Below are positions 34,346-46,700 of a stretch of DNA of 64,000 nt, one piece after another (position 1 is the first letter of the stretch; the number at the start of each line of letters is the position of its first letter). Location: positions 3,466,696-3,530,695 of the forward strand of contig JADWOT020000005.1 of NCBI GenBank assembly GCA_036345935.2, in the 5' to 3' direction. Origin of the DNA: Taenia hydatigena (taxonomy: Eukaryota; Platyhelminthes; Cestoda; Cyclophyllidea; Taeniidae). Below the pieces are notes generated by a model. It was given only the letters and a program-made list of their open reading frames with translations, did no database searches and was not told where the DNA came from. The position numbers and the translations under genes were made by a program.

Positions 34346-35951
34346 TTATTGCTCACGCATTGCACGGCCCAAACACTTTTTGTAGTCCTCCCAAATTCCT
34401 CGCTTGAAATCCGCATTCTAAAATCGAGCGAACCTACTGTAGCACTTGAAAGCGATAAATGGGAAAGAAAATACTCCGCATGGTGAGTAAATACTAAAAG
34501 CGGTGACATTTTTAAACGCACAGACTAAGTAGACTGAACTCACTTTGTGGATTCCTCGGGGTCGCATGTTTCTGAGAAGAACCATGAACTCCCGTGGACT
34601 CATATGTCCATCGCCGTCAGAATCAAACATGCAGAAGAGTGTTTGTAAAGCCTGTTCGCCAATGTCCACATTAGCACAAACTCGAATAGCCTGTCTAAAT
34701 TCAGCTTAGATAAGCGATAATTAAAGTGTAATCTCGTACTAGGGGAAATAGGCCTATTGGCGAGCATATACATCTTCATGGCCATTTGGAAGTCATCAAG
34801 GTGATTGATGAATTTGTAAAACTTTTTGAAGTCCTCAAGAGTGATCTGAAGTTTATCAATTTTATTTGAAGGGACGAAAAACCTCCATGTTGGCTGGAAG
34901 TCGACTTAACCTCGAGAGGAATTCATCATATCGTGATTCGGGAAGGTCAGTGTTGTGGAGTAGCACAAGCGCAAAGTCAGTGGGAGAGATAGTCAAGCCG
35001 TTTGGGGAGGAAAGAGCAAACTCGACTTCAAGAATCTCATTTTGTAAGTTTTCAATAAATCTATAAAAAGAAAAAGTTAGGCGATAGCATACTTGTAGAA
35101 ATCCTCTTTCTTCAGCAGTCGTTTCCCATCTTTTCCAAAGAAAATTCTCATTAAAGTAGATTGATCAGAGAGATTTCCTTGAGGATACTTTCAAAAATAC
35201 GTTAAAAAAGGAGCGTACTAAAGACAAGCGATCGTAAGTTGTTTGTATCTGATCAGGTGCACCAGCGGAGACCCCATAGAGCTTGTTTAAATACAAATTA
35301 AGGAAGATAAAACATACCAAAGAAAATTCTTGTACATCAATTGCTCCATTAGAGTCGGCGTCAAGTACGTTGAAAGCAACTTCAAATCTAGAACTCGGCT
35401 CTAATAAGAATGCAGTTATTTGTTCTTCACATTACTGTTGAGCAGCCCCAATAGAAACAAATAATCTGTGAAGGAAATGAGTCCCTGATTTCCAAGCTTT
35501 CGAAAAAGATCTGGTGCTCCGCGATGTCCGGCTTTTTGCAGAATCTTTCTTACTTCATCTGGCGAAAGTGAGTTCAGTTTAATTGCTATAAACATTAATA
35601 TCACTTAAGGTGGGATATACAATGAGGCTTTTCTTGAAAAAGAGATTGTAAAAAATCATTTGGTGTCATGTACAAAACACCACTATATTCACGTGAAGCA
35701 AAGCGTCGGAAGTGTTGGTCATACTTAGAAGAATTCTATCATGAGCTAGATTCGATTCGAGAGTACACTTACACAACTTCGTTGATCATTTTGACGCACC
35801 AAAGTAGTGCAAAAAAGAGAGGTTGCACCAAAATAACCTATTGTAGGTGCCGTTATCGATAGCGTGTAAAATAAGTTTCTGAAATATGGCATCACTGCTT
35901 CCTGCGCATATACCTAACGTCTTTCACTTGTCGACGGAGTCTGTCGATGAT
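34346..35951 (-). CDS. MICU: MICU-family mitochondrial calcium-uptake regulator (5' end unresolved)
   Basis: Minus-strand exons 35878-35773, 35723-35621, 35585-35436, 35400-35318, 35281-35219, 35187-35093, 35060-34883, 34845-34740, 34704-34544 and 34417-34346 join with consistent phases. Most introns are 31-37 nt. Sequence marks are FRRFASREYSG with YMTPNDFLQSL, GLISFTDYLFLLGLL, a canonical EF-hand (DADSNGAIDVQE), STLMRIFFGKDGKRLLKKED and a second canonical EF-hand (DSDGDGHMSPRE). The protein ends in KKCLGRAMREQ. This is the MICU1/2/3 plan, and the short Cys-containing tail is more like MICU2/3. MICU proteins gate the mitochondrial calcium uniporter from the intermembrane space. The 35878 exon adds a hydrophobic stretch (LFYTLSITAPTIGYFGATSL) that could be a membrane anchor. 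A possible earlier exon is 35951-35914. No initiator Met was found. Confidence 0.88.
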
Positions 35952-37702
35952 CTAAACAAAAAACCACCTCAAGGTCGAACGGTTAAACCCAGTGATTTGC
36001 ACAACATAGCCAGTAACGAGAGCAAATCACAATAATTATAAGTACACTAGGATTTTCTGAATAATGCCAATCATTTGAGCAACATTTATTTTTGTGATAA
36101 AATGAAATAAAAAATAATGAACTTTTACAGGCCCATAATCTAGTAAAATACGGATGTAGATGCTGCCCAATAGGCGCATATGGTCACAAAAGTAGATGTC
36201 CAGTAGTTTTTGAGATTATGAGTCCGTTACCATTTGCAACTGGGTAGATTTTGGTGAGTACGTCCAACCTACATACCCAAAAGCAAATAATATGAATGAG
36301 AATATGGTGCACTCACCGTTATACCTCAATAGCCTCACCAATCTAGGGTACTTATGGCTAATTCAATGCTCGATTTGGCCAAACATTTTTAATCAATTTG
36401 GATAATGTTGTCGCAAGTGAGCCAAATTAAAAGCGGAAAATTAAAAATATTCAGTCATTAATATGGCTTTAAAGACTTGCTGTAGCCGCATTATTTTGCC
36501 TTATTGTTTCGCCTAAATATTTAGTTCCTTTATTTCTGCGCACTCGTTTCAATAATTTTTCATTTTGCATAAAATACAGACTTTAATTTCGTATTAAACT
36601 TGGGAAATGAAGGTATACCATTATCTTGAGACTAATAAGATTTCTGCAAATCGTATTTTTGCTCTCTCGTGTAAACAGTAACACTTTTAAATTTATTGGT
36701 CGGTGATAATTGCTCGGGTTAGTAGGTGTGTGTATCGGCGTAAGCATATTCCATCGTTGATTTAACAGAATCTATTAAACTCTATTTGTGCATCACTTCA
36801 GATGTCTTTTGCCTCATTTCATGCATCTCGCTTGGGATATTTTGAGATTTTTCGATTTTTGGACGCTTTTTAATGAACCAGCAATGTCTTTGACCCTGTC
36901 CTACTTGCACTTTTGTGTTTAAAGTAATTTTGTGTTAATTCGCCTATTTTTAAGTGGCAACTCCTGCTCTATTTCAAAGTCATTTTGTGGAATTCACTCA
37001 GTTGTTGTAAGATCGGGCAAATATACTTTGATTTTATGGAAAACCTATTTACTTTTAGCTCACCTTGAAGCTTTTAGCGCTCGTTTTGCTCTTTTTTACA
37101 TAGTTCTTGTAGATACAAATAATGTCTTCTGCTGTGACTTTAATGCGCCCTTTGCTTTGAACTCGCCATTCTTTCTAATTATTTGAATAATACTTGGGAA
37201 CCTTTTTTGCAATTATGCGCAGAATAGTTTCACTTTTATCCCCATACTAAGCTCTCTTCCTACGAATTATCAAATATCGAATTTAGTAGAAAACTAATTT
37301 GATTCCTTGTTTATGTTCATTTATGAGCGATTTCCTTCCCTGCAATTTATTTTCAAATAAGTCATCGCTTAATTTGCTTTCAAAATATTGGTAATGAACA
37401 ACCTAATTAATTGGTCCTCGCTTATATACACAGTTCTAATGTCTGCTCGATTCATTTCTCATGGGCACTTAGCTCTCGCGACTCACAAACTTAAATTTGG
37501 AAATATCTTGCACCTCCATCATGTTCCGACTAGTTTGTTTCCTCTTAGCTCAACAATTTTATCTACAAAAGATTTGGCAATTCCTCAAAGTACTATTTCA
37601 GTGAGTCGTTAATTGTCACTACTTTTACAGTGACAGGGCACATTTCTAGTCAGGGCATTTGAAAGCCATTTCGATTGCACCTAACCATGCGCCTATCCTG
37701 AA
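35952..37702. other. Divergent upstream region between MICU and the PTPN4-like gene
   Basis: This 1.75-kb AT-rich stretch separates the 5' ends of two divergent genes and likely holds both promoters and 5' exons. The ORF at 36932-37186 has no recognisable motif. A splice-acceptor-like ACTTTTACAG ends at 37630, just ahead of the PTPN4-like start. Confidence 0.45.
37687..37701 (+). promoter_or_regulatory. Possible four-codon upstream ORF of the PTPN4-like gene
   Basis: ATG CGC CTA TCC TGA ends one base before the main ATG at 37703. If the transcript includes it, it could reduce or modulate initiation. Confidence 0.35.
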
Positions 37703-40700
37703 ATGACTCTACGACTGAAAGGGAGCTACAGCGTTTCCGCAGCGGAAAATTCCACCTATCGATTGCCCTTCAAGCCAATCACGTGCAATGTCATCTTCTT
37801 GGACGAAAAGTCCGAACTATTTAAGCTCGATGTACGTTGCCTTCCCTTGTGCGTGTTCAGAAGACTCATTTCTTTTTTACCTATTTGTGCCTTTCTTATC
37901 TATCAACCGCCTTGAATGGGCTTGTATGACTTTGTCATGAGCAGCAAAGTCAAGGCAATGAGTCAAACCCAATCTACTTCAAATTTACATGCTCTAATGC
38001 CTGTGTCTTTGTGATGAAATAGTAAATGTAGCCACTGCCTTTTCTTGTGCTCCAGAAGAATGCCCGAGGCCAAGTACTCATCGACCTAGTCTTTGATTTT
38101 CTTGAACTCCTTGAACGTGACTTCTTTGGCTTGCAGTACAACGACTTTAATTGCAATCCCGGTCCCCTCCTGGTGAGCACATTTAAACCGTAACTGAGTC
38201 CTGAAGGTCTCATCCTGTAAGCCCACTTATTGTTATTAACCTTGTAGCGATGGCTAGAACCTGCAAAGGCGCTGAGGAAGCAATTGCGGGGTAAGTGCGA
38301 CTAAAAAAATCTTTCCGCTAAGTCACATTCGGGAAGGCCTGATACATATCCAAGCTTGCATTATGTAAATGGGCTTGGGTGTTGACTTTTGTACCATGAT
38401 GGTGGCTAGTGTATGTCCCTTTTATTGTTAGGCAATAGGACTGTCAGCATTGTTGAGAGAGAGTGGGCATTCTCAAGGGAGAGGGAGAGAGAGAGAGAAA
38501 CAAATGTGTACGCAGAGTGTCAGACGGGTTGCATGAGCACATACAACCACCGATTACACGCAACAGGACTGTGCCAAATCACCAACCCACGACGCATACA
38601 CACACACACACACGTACAGACACACTTATAGTAGGAGAGATAGGTGGACCACTGTTATTGTGCGCTGTGTTGTTGTAGTCGTCCACTAACACTTGAACTC
38701 GCGTGGTTACTCACTTACCATTGCATTAATTACTCATGGATACGGTGGCGTACACGTCAGTCGGTTCACGCTGTGGTGGATTGATTAGGCTGTGAACGGA
38801 CTGATTGTTTGCATTCATGTCTTCCACAACCCCTTCACCTCCTAAGTACAAAGGAATGGCTTAAATTAAAGTGGAATTTTAAAGTGAGAAGGAGTCACGT
38901 CTGCCATGTGTAGGGACCCAACCAAATGCCAAGCGCGTTTCGGGTATGGCTTATGAGGTCTGTTACCCTGGAGGGGGATGCAGACGTCTGTTTTTAGTTT
39001 CAGCCTTGAGTGATCGTCTCTTTCCTGAAGTAGACTCCTCTGGTGAACTACTTGACAAAGCTGTTGAGCGCTTTGTGGCCTTTGAAAGACCGGCTGGTCA
39101 GAGTTCACTAACCTAATGGGTTGACTCATAGCTGCTGGTCATAAATGGAGACATTTACTCACCAGCATAGTTCTAGAAGCCACTTGATGACCTTAACAAA
39201 CAGATTTCATGACCATCCAATCAGCACTGTTTCGTGTTGTGGTTAGGCTCCAGCTCCTTGCAATGCTCAAAACACGGAATTCATTGAAATAGGCAATCAA
39301 CTGAGTTGTTGGCGTTGAATACGTTCATTATTACACACTTATCATCCCTTTTCCAAGGGGACAACAACTGGAGGACTCGAGTAAAATCTAAAGATGGGGT
39401 TCTGGTCACTCGCATTTTCATCTCGCTAATGATTCCCGATTTTCTATTTCACTGGCCCTCTGCCAATCCATTCATCTTGGATCCACCCATCCATCCGTCT
39501 TGGATCCATCCATCCGTCCACTCATCATTTCATCTTGGATCTATCTATCCATTTATCCTCTCATCCATCTATTCATCTTGGACCCATCCATCCATTCATT
39601 TTGGATCCATCCGTCCATCCATCCATCCATATATCCATTTATCCATCCATCTTGGATCCATCCATCCGTCCATCCTCTATTCATCCATTTATTCATTTTA
39701 GACCCATTCATTCACGTACCTACTGTCTGCCTAGTCTTTTGTGACCTCCCTCCTTCCCTTCCCCTCCCACCTTCTTTCAAGATGGAAATGGAATGGTCTG
39801 ATAGGGAAATACCACGAATCCTTGTCACTTTTGAACTGACTAGTTGGCTCGAGTGTACCTCTACTTAGGAATGTTCAATGACAGCTGGTTCCTCCTTTCT
39901 TTCCATTAGGCACAACTACGCATACCTTGTGGCTTCGAGTGAAATTCTACGTTCCTGATCCGCTTTGGCTTCAAGAAGAATTTACCAGGTATTTCACTTC
40001 ATTATTAATCCTCTCATAAAGGTTAGGACAGGTGCTTTTTTCGTACAAAACAACCTTGCTAAAGTACAATCCTAGAGGGTTGCATTCTGACCTACAAGTC
40101 CAACTCCCCTCCATTGTGTTCATTAACCAGGTCTTGCGTCCTGTGGATTATTATTACCAGAGGCTCTACTGCATGCAAAAAAATTGGCACCTGGATGATT
40201 TATGCTAATTTCATGTGACAGCAAAAGTGCTATACTTAGGCTTGGTGACCTACTCTGGCAATCAAAATGGAGTTATTTGTACTTTTGCTGGCCTTTGGCG
40301 CCTCGTGTAAGCCATGATGACGTGACAGGGCACACCGGTATGAAGGATCCCCTCCACAGAGCGGCATGTTTCAAGGGGAGAGAGGGGGAGGGGGATTTGG
40401 AAAGCGGTCCCAAATGTGAGACCTCTTGAGGTGTCATTCACGTGGCTGGAAAAGCGGCGGTGTACTTTGGCTTCTGACCCCTAGGATCAAAATGCTGGAT
40501 CTCCTCAAATTAACAAACTGTCTGTCTCTTGAAGAAATTTGATCTCTTTTTTTAGGTACCTAGTGTATCTTCAAGTGCGGAAAGACGTGCTCAATGGCAT
40601 TTTGGTTGCACCGACTTCCACCTTAGCCAAAATGGCTGGTCTCTGTCTTCAGAGTAAGTGACACACAAAAGTTGCCCATACAAAGCTATTGCCAAGATAT

Positions 40701-43700
40701 TTCTTGCCAAGTGGCAGTTGTTCACATGACTATTCAATTAATTTCATGTGATTTATATGCATTTGTAATCTGCTGGTGGTTTTTGCAGCTACCTTTAACG
40801 ACTTTCACGACGCCTAAGGAGTAGTGAGAACACGATCCCGGATTTTCAGTTTTAACTACCCAACTTGACCTTTGACCCCTTGTATTCCGTTTACCAAAGC
40901 GCTTACTTGTAGTGTAGCCTCTCACCACTCCACTGGAATGAGGAGGATTTGGCTCCTCTTGCAACCCCTCAGAAGGGGTCTCAGTGACCTTGCTCAGTGT
41001 CATGTCATGCAGTGTGCAGGTGGTTCCCTCACACGGGTCTCCATTTCAGGCGAACTCGGCGACTACTCCACGGAGGAGTGTAAACCGGGCTACGTGAATC
41101 ACATTCGTCTAGTGCCACATCAGACGTCCGAGTTTGAAGCTGAAGCCACTGAAGCGCACAAGTCTTTCCGGTAAGGAGATAAAAAAAAAAGAGGAGGAGG
41201 CTTTTATACTCCCGGCTATTGAGGCCTCAATGCTGTGCCAGCATTTTTAAGTGCTGTGCAGGAGTAGTAAATGTATAATTACCTCAATTATTGGTTTCTA
41301 CCGTAGTTACTACTCACTTATGTTTAATCACACATTTAATTCCATTGAGAATGTTGTTCTCGCCCCCTTTTTTTCTACTCATCTTGTCATTTTTTTCTCG
41401 ATTTAGCTCCTACGTTCCCGCTACAGCGGAGTTAAAGTACCTCTACATGGCACGGCGTCTTGAGCTCTACGGCATTCACCCACAAGAGGTGACAGTAAGT
41501 ACTGATCTCTCTCTCTCTACCCTTTGATCTGGCGGATTTTTATTGTGATTTTGCTACTCCATGATTGGCTGAGTTTACAAAAGGCTGGATTGAGTCAAAC
41601 CCTTTGGTTTTTCGTTTATCCGTGCTGACTGGAGCACAGAAAGGGTTGATGCGTGACCCGTGAATAACACCGGTAAAGTAGGCTACGCGGATGGCCTTGA
41701 GAGGTCACTTCCGTGACCCACGCATTCAGAGGATTTTGTTTTCCTGATTTTCTTGAGTCGGTTAACTGTGAATCTAGATGTGGTGGATGTGTGCCAATGT
41801 GGAGGTGCCACGTGCATTGATGACAGCCGACACATGTGTTGTGAGTTGGTGTAGGCACCGTTTATCCCGACGGTGGATAGATGCATTCTGGGCGCTAAGT
41901 CGAGTGTCTTGTGAACCGAAATGGCAAATCATAGACTTGTAGATATCCATCCCAAAGACGGCAGTGCCTCTGTCAGCTGCGATTCTTTGAGGATGCGACC
42001 GGTACATGAACCTTCTCTTGTCGTGAACGTAATGAAAACGATCACTTATGAACTTCTCCAGGTTCGATAAGCATCCTCAGGCACTAGGAAACGAAGTTGA
42101 CTTACATGGGCACATCCTTCCACGCCGAAGAACTAGAATAGATGCAGGGTGTTGGAAGCGGTGCCAAACCCGGTCTTTTCAGCCTCAAAACAACTTAAGA
42201 ATCCCGGCTCGCGTCGGACGTCTCCATTCATTACGGTATCTTAGGGCAGTACAACAACCTGTATATCTCCGCTTACAAAGTCTCTTGCCAATTTGAAGAC
42301 TGTTTTTGGTGCTACCATCCTATCCAACTTGCTTACCCAAATGTTTTTAATTATCTCTGAGTTGTCGATGGTAAAGTACGCGGTGACCTTAATTTGGATT
42401 ATAGCATGATAATCAGGAGTGAAGACTTCCTCTTACCTGACGTTAGAAACTTGACTTGAATCTCTTACTCCGGATATGTAGCAAGGAGCTCTATGCCATC
42501 TTGAAGGCTTTTTAATGATCCCTCTAATATAAGCGTCACACTTGAAAGGGAGTTATAATTTATGCATGAATTTACCTCTTTTCAAGCCTATGGAGCACAC
42601 TCCTTTGCCACGAAAACAGTTCACGCACAAATTTCTTTCCGTAGGATCAAATTACTAACACCTTTGCCATCACTGTCTTGCATGCCAAATCTGGAGTGGT
42701 TAACGACTCCTGAGTTTGTTCCAATATTAAGTTTCCCGTATTAATTGACTGATTCTTCTGTAACAAGACTGTTCTTTACTTGTTGATAGGACAGGAGCCG
42801 AACGAAACTACGAATTGGTGTATCTGCTCAGGGCCTTAGCGTGTTTCGAGATGTGCGGCGAATTTTACTCTACGGATGGTAAGCCGTTTCCTCAAGCATT
42901 CTCATCACTTTTTTCGTTCTTATTTACATACAAAATCCACAAGGAGCACAATTTTTCACATGGACGCTTAAGACACGCACTAATAGGCATCACTACATTT
43001 TCTGCGTCTAGGGAGAATGTTGAAAAGATAGCCTTTTCAGGGAAAACTTTCTCAATCAATCTCAAGGACCCACAAGTAAGTTGTTTATTTATTCATTTCC
43101 TAAAGAATGCACATTATTGGTTCCTCAAGAGTGCATAATCAGTGAATGATAAAATTGTTTATTTTTACTACTTCCCAGCAGCCTTGACCTTCAGACGGGT
43201 ATGTGAGAGTACAAATTAATTGATGCCACACATCCCGTGTAATAAATAAGTTCAGGCATTTCCTTTAATTAGTTTCAAACGGCAACTCCTCGAACACGCT
43301 GGGGTTTTGTCAGATCCACTGGATCGTTCTTAGCCCCATTTCTTTGTCCATTAGCGAACGGGCAAAGCCTTCTGAAGATGAAGTAGTGTAAGTCCTCAAA
43401 GTATAGGCTCGATGGTGATCAGATCGTCTGGAAAAAAAACAGGACATTTAGTACGAAATACAAAATTTCAAAAGCGACTTTATAGTGTGTGTGAACGAAG
43501 TGGAGAACGGTAAACAGGTAGTATATGAAGCCTATTACCAGCTACTGATCCCATGACTTTCCAAGTTGATGTAGGTGTGAGTCAACTGCCACATCACTTA
43601 TGTTAAACATTAATACAGATCATTCTTGGCAAGTCGATCTCAAATTACCATAAACAATGCCGACACTTGGCTCATTCTTCACCCTTAACGGGTTTCTGTA

Positions 43701-46700
43701 AACCATCACTTGAACCGGACTTTCTAGTTAAATTACAACTGAATCACCGCAAATCACTTAAAAATCTGGTAAATGCCACAAATTACTCCGCCTTAAGGGT
43801 GAGAAGATCCATTTTCTTCAGCCTTATTTTCTGGATCTTCTCCTTGAGGCGGCAATGTCGTCTTATTGTATCGCTTGTGAAGTTGATTCTATGACATCTT
43901 GAACCAAATTAGCAATGGTTTCACTCCCTCAATATTCTCAGAAACCGTTTAATTTATTGTTTTTCTTTGTGGCCGCACTTTGGCTATACTTAATGGTACT
44001 TCAGTAGCAACTGTTATGGATGGCGCCGAGGCCTTCTGCTCCATTCGACAGATGAAGTAGTATTTTGTAACGAAAAGTGGGTGTGAATGTGAATTCCTTG
44101 TCAGACAGGTTGACGCACTTCCTGCCAGAATCCCCTACATGGCAGACGCGTTTTCGACTAGGCAATTTTATCGTCTCACCAACGTAATGGCTGAGCCAAG
44201 AACAATAAATTAGGTGTAGGATTCTCTGATCCTTAACCGCCGCTGATTTTGGGTGCTTTTAGGTGGCATTTGAAATGGTCGAAACCACGCATGATAGGTA
44301 ATTTCAGTTTTACTAGATTGACACACCTGAATGGTCTCGATTTCTTCCCGAGACACACTTCGACAGTAAAGCCGTGCTACCTCATATCTATTTACCTACA
44401 TTTCTCTCTCTGAGCATGTAAAATGCCTGCCGTTATAGAAGTTGCCAATGCAAATTTAATTTACTTGAGCAAGACCAGGGAAACACACGTTCCAGCATTA
44501 ATTCAACCAAATGTGTGCACCTAGAGATTATCTCTTGTCCCCATTTAAAGAATCCATGCTTAAAATCTTCTGGATATCATGAGTCATTGCAAACGTGTGG
44601 CCTTCCGGGTCATCCATAAAATTGTAAAAATGAGGGAAGTCTCAATACTGCTTCGTAAATGGACTGGGCCGCTATTAACATCCCAAAAATCGTAACTTTG
44701 CACAACTTCCAATATGCAATAATAGAAGTCACTTGCGTTATTATAGCCTAATTGTTGCCTTCTCTTCTCATCAGTGGTCCACCAGTCTGTCAAAATTGGA
44801 CAGTGCATTTGAAACCTCCAAATCTGTCTCAAGTCGCAAGCAAAATCTCACTCCTACCTACTTCTTCGAGTCTGCAAAACACGCTAAAGTCTTCTGGCAG
44901 TTTGCAGTGACTTGTCACACCTTCTTCCGTGTTAGAGAGCCCACCTCTAGTGGACAGACTTTCTCCACCCTTAACGGTGGCTTTCAGGCCATGCCTATCT
45001 CGGCAACCACTCATCTCTCCTCCTCCGCCTCGTCTCCTGGTGGGTTTTCACGCTTCTTTCGCCTGCGTGGAACTAGAAATCGTCGCAGTTTAAGCGCGGG
45101 AACAGCCAGTATCGGTCTGGAGCGCACCATGTCGACGCTGATGGAACTGCGTCGGCGCTCCAAGAGCATTGAACATGGATTTTTCAGGTGTATATCACCT
45201 TGCTACTAGTGCCAATTACGTAGGCCTAATTGTTCACCTGGCCGCTCTAAAGATCTAGAGTGTTATGGCTTTTATTGCTTAAATTTTTTAGACTTTTGCG
45301 GTAAGTTACACACTCATCTCGGTCGGAGACTTCTTCCTTGCATTGCTTTGTGGTTTGGCTTAGTAAGATGATCCAGCATGCTTTGCTCCCATTCCATCTC
45401 GATTCAAGCTAGGCTGATTGGTGGCATGGTGAATGAACCACTTGGAGAAGCCATCTTTATCACTTTCCTCCTTTCTCTTAAGCAGAGGAGTAAGTCGCCG
45501 TTTCAGTCGTCGTCGTAGTATTGCAGCACCGGGAAGGACGCATTCAGTGAGCCTGTTGAATGCCTACGAGTCGAGAGATAGTCTCGGTATGCATAGTGTG
45601 CCTTCATTGCTGGATGAAGCTTCACCGTTGCCGAAAGACCCATTAACAGATAAGGAAACAACTTCCACACCTGAGCATGATGCGAAAGGACCTCCGCGTC
45701 TACCTTCCCCGGAGGCGAAACCAGTCGTTGTGGGGAGGAATGATCGTGCGTTCCCTCGAAAATTTAGGTCCTCTGTACCTCCGATTTCTAGGGTAAAGAA
45801 GGCCCCCTTGGGCACTAGAAAGTTGTTGAAAGTTTTGTGAATCAGATTTGTCATTTCTTTTTTAGTTAAAGGAACATGAACTGCTTCCATCACATGTCTG
45901 GGATTTGGAGGGGGAAATCAAATCGAATGCGATGGACAATAAAAATGCTCCTCTCCAGGTATTCTCCTCCTCCCTTCTAGTAAAGAGGATAATGTTTAAA
46001 TGGGCACCCATCTACTCACCATTGGCAGTACGCCTTCACTTGGTTGCTGTGGCAATAAATCAATCAAATAACACTAAAAAATGGGGAAAATATTTGTTAT
46101 CAAAGGCTGCTATTTCATATATCCACTCGTCTCGGTGCAAGGCACACACACACACACACACGGCAACTAGCCTATGAGAGACGTCGACTCTGTGGTCTCA
46201 TGGCACCACCGACTTGAGCCAAAAAAACCTTCGCTCGCATGCATACACACAAACAGGCACAGCCCATCAGTATGCCTCCTGCAAGACGGTTCAAAAATTT
46301 TGACAAGCGATCACACCGTTTCGTCTTCCCTACTAACAAGCGGATTATTTGCAGGGTGCGTTTTATATTGTCCATAGTGACCCCTAATAACCCCTCCACT
46401 AGCTCGCATCTTATTGGTAAATTTCTACCACCTAAACGCGTCATTGAAGCACCCACTTTCTTGATACTTCAATTTTATGGAGATCTCTATTGTACCACAC
46501 CTTCCCACACTAGGGACAGTTGCCCTCATTTGCCTTTTTTTTTGTTTTTATTTTGGCAATTTAAAGATGGTATTGCATAGCCCAATGGTGATCCTACCTG
46601 TCTGCAACATCTACCACGTGCTTCGATTTTTTTTTCTGTATTTCACAGCCGTTTTGCATTCCTTTGTTTTTTTGGGGTGTGGCAGACCTCCAGGCGACTG

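Noticed and set aside
39306..39868. Ser/His/Pro-rich ORFs
   Set aside because: Three overlapping frames, all produced by the ATCC minisatellite in an intron.
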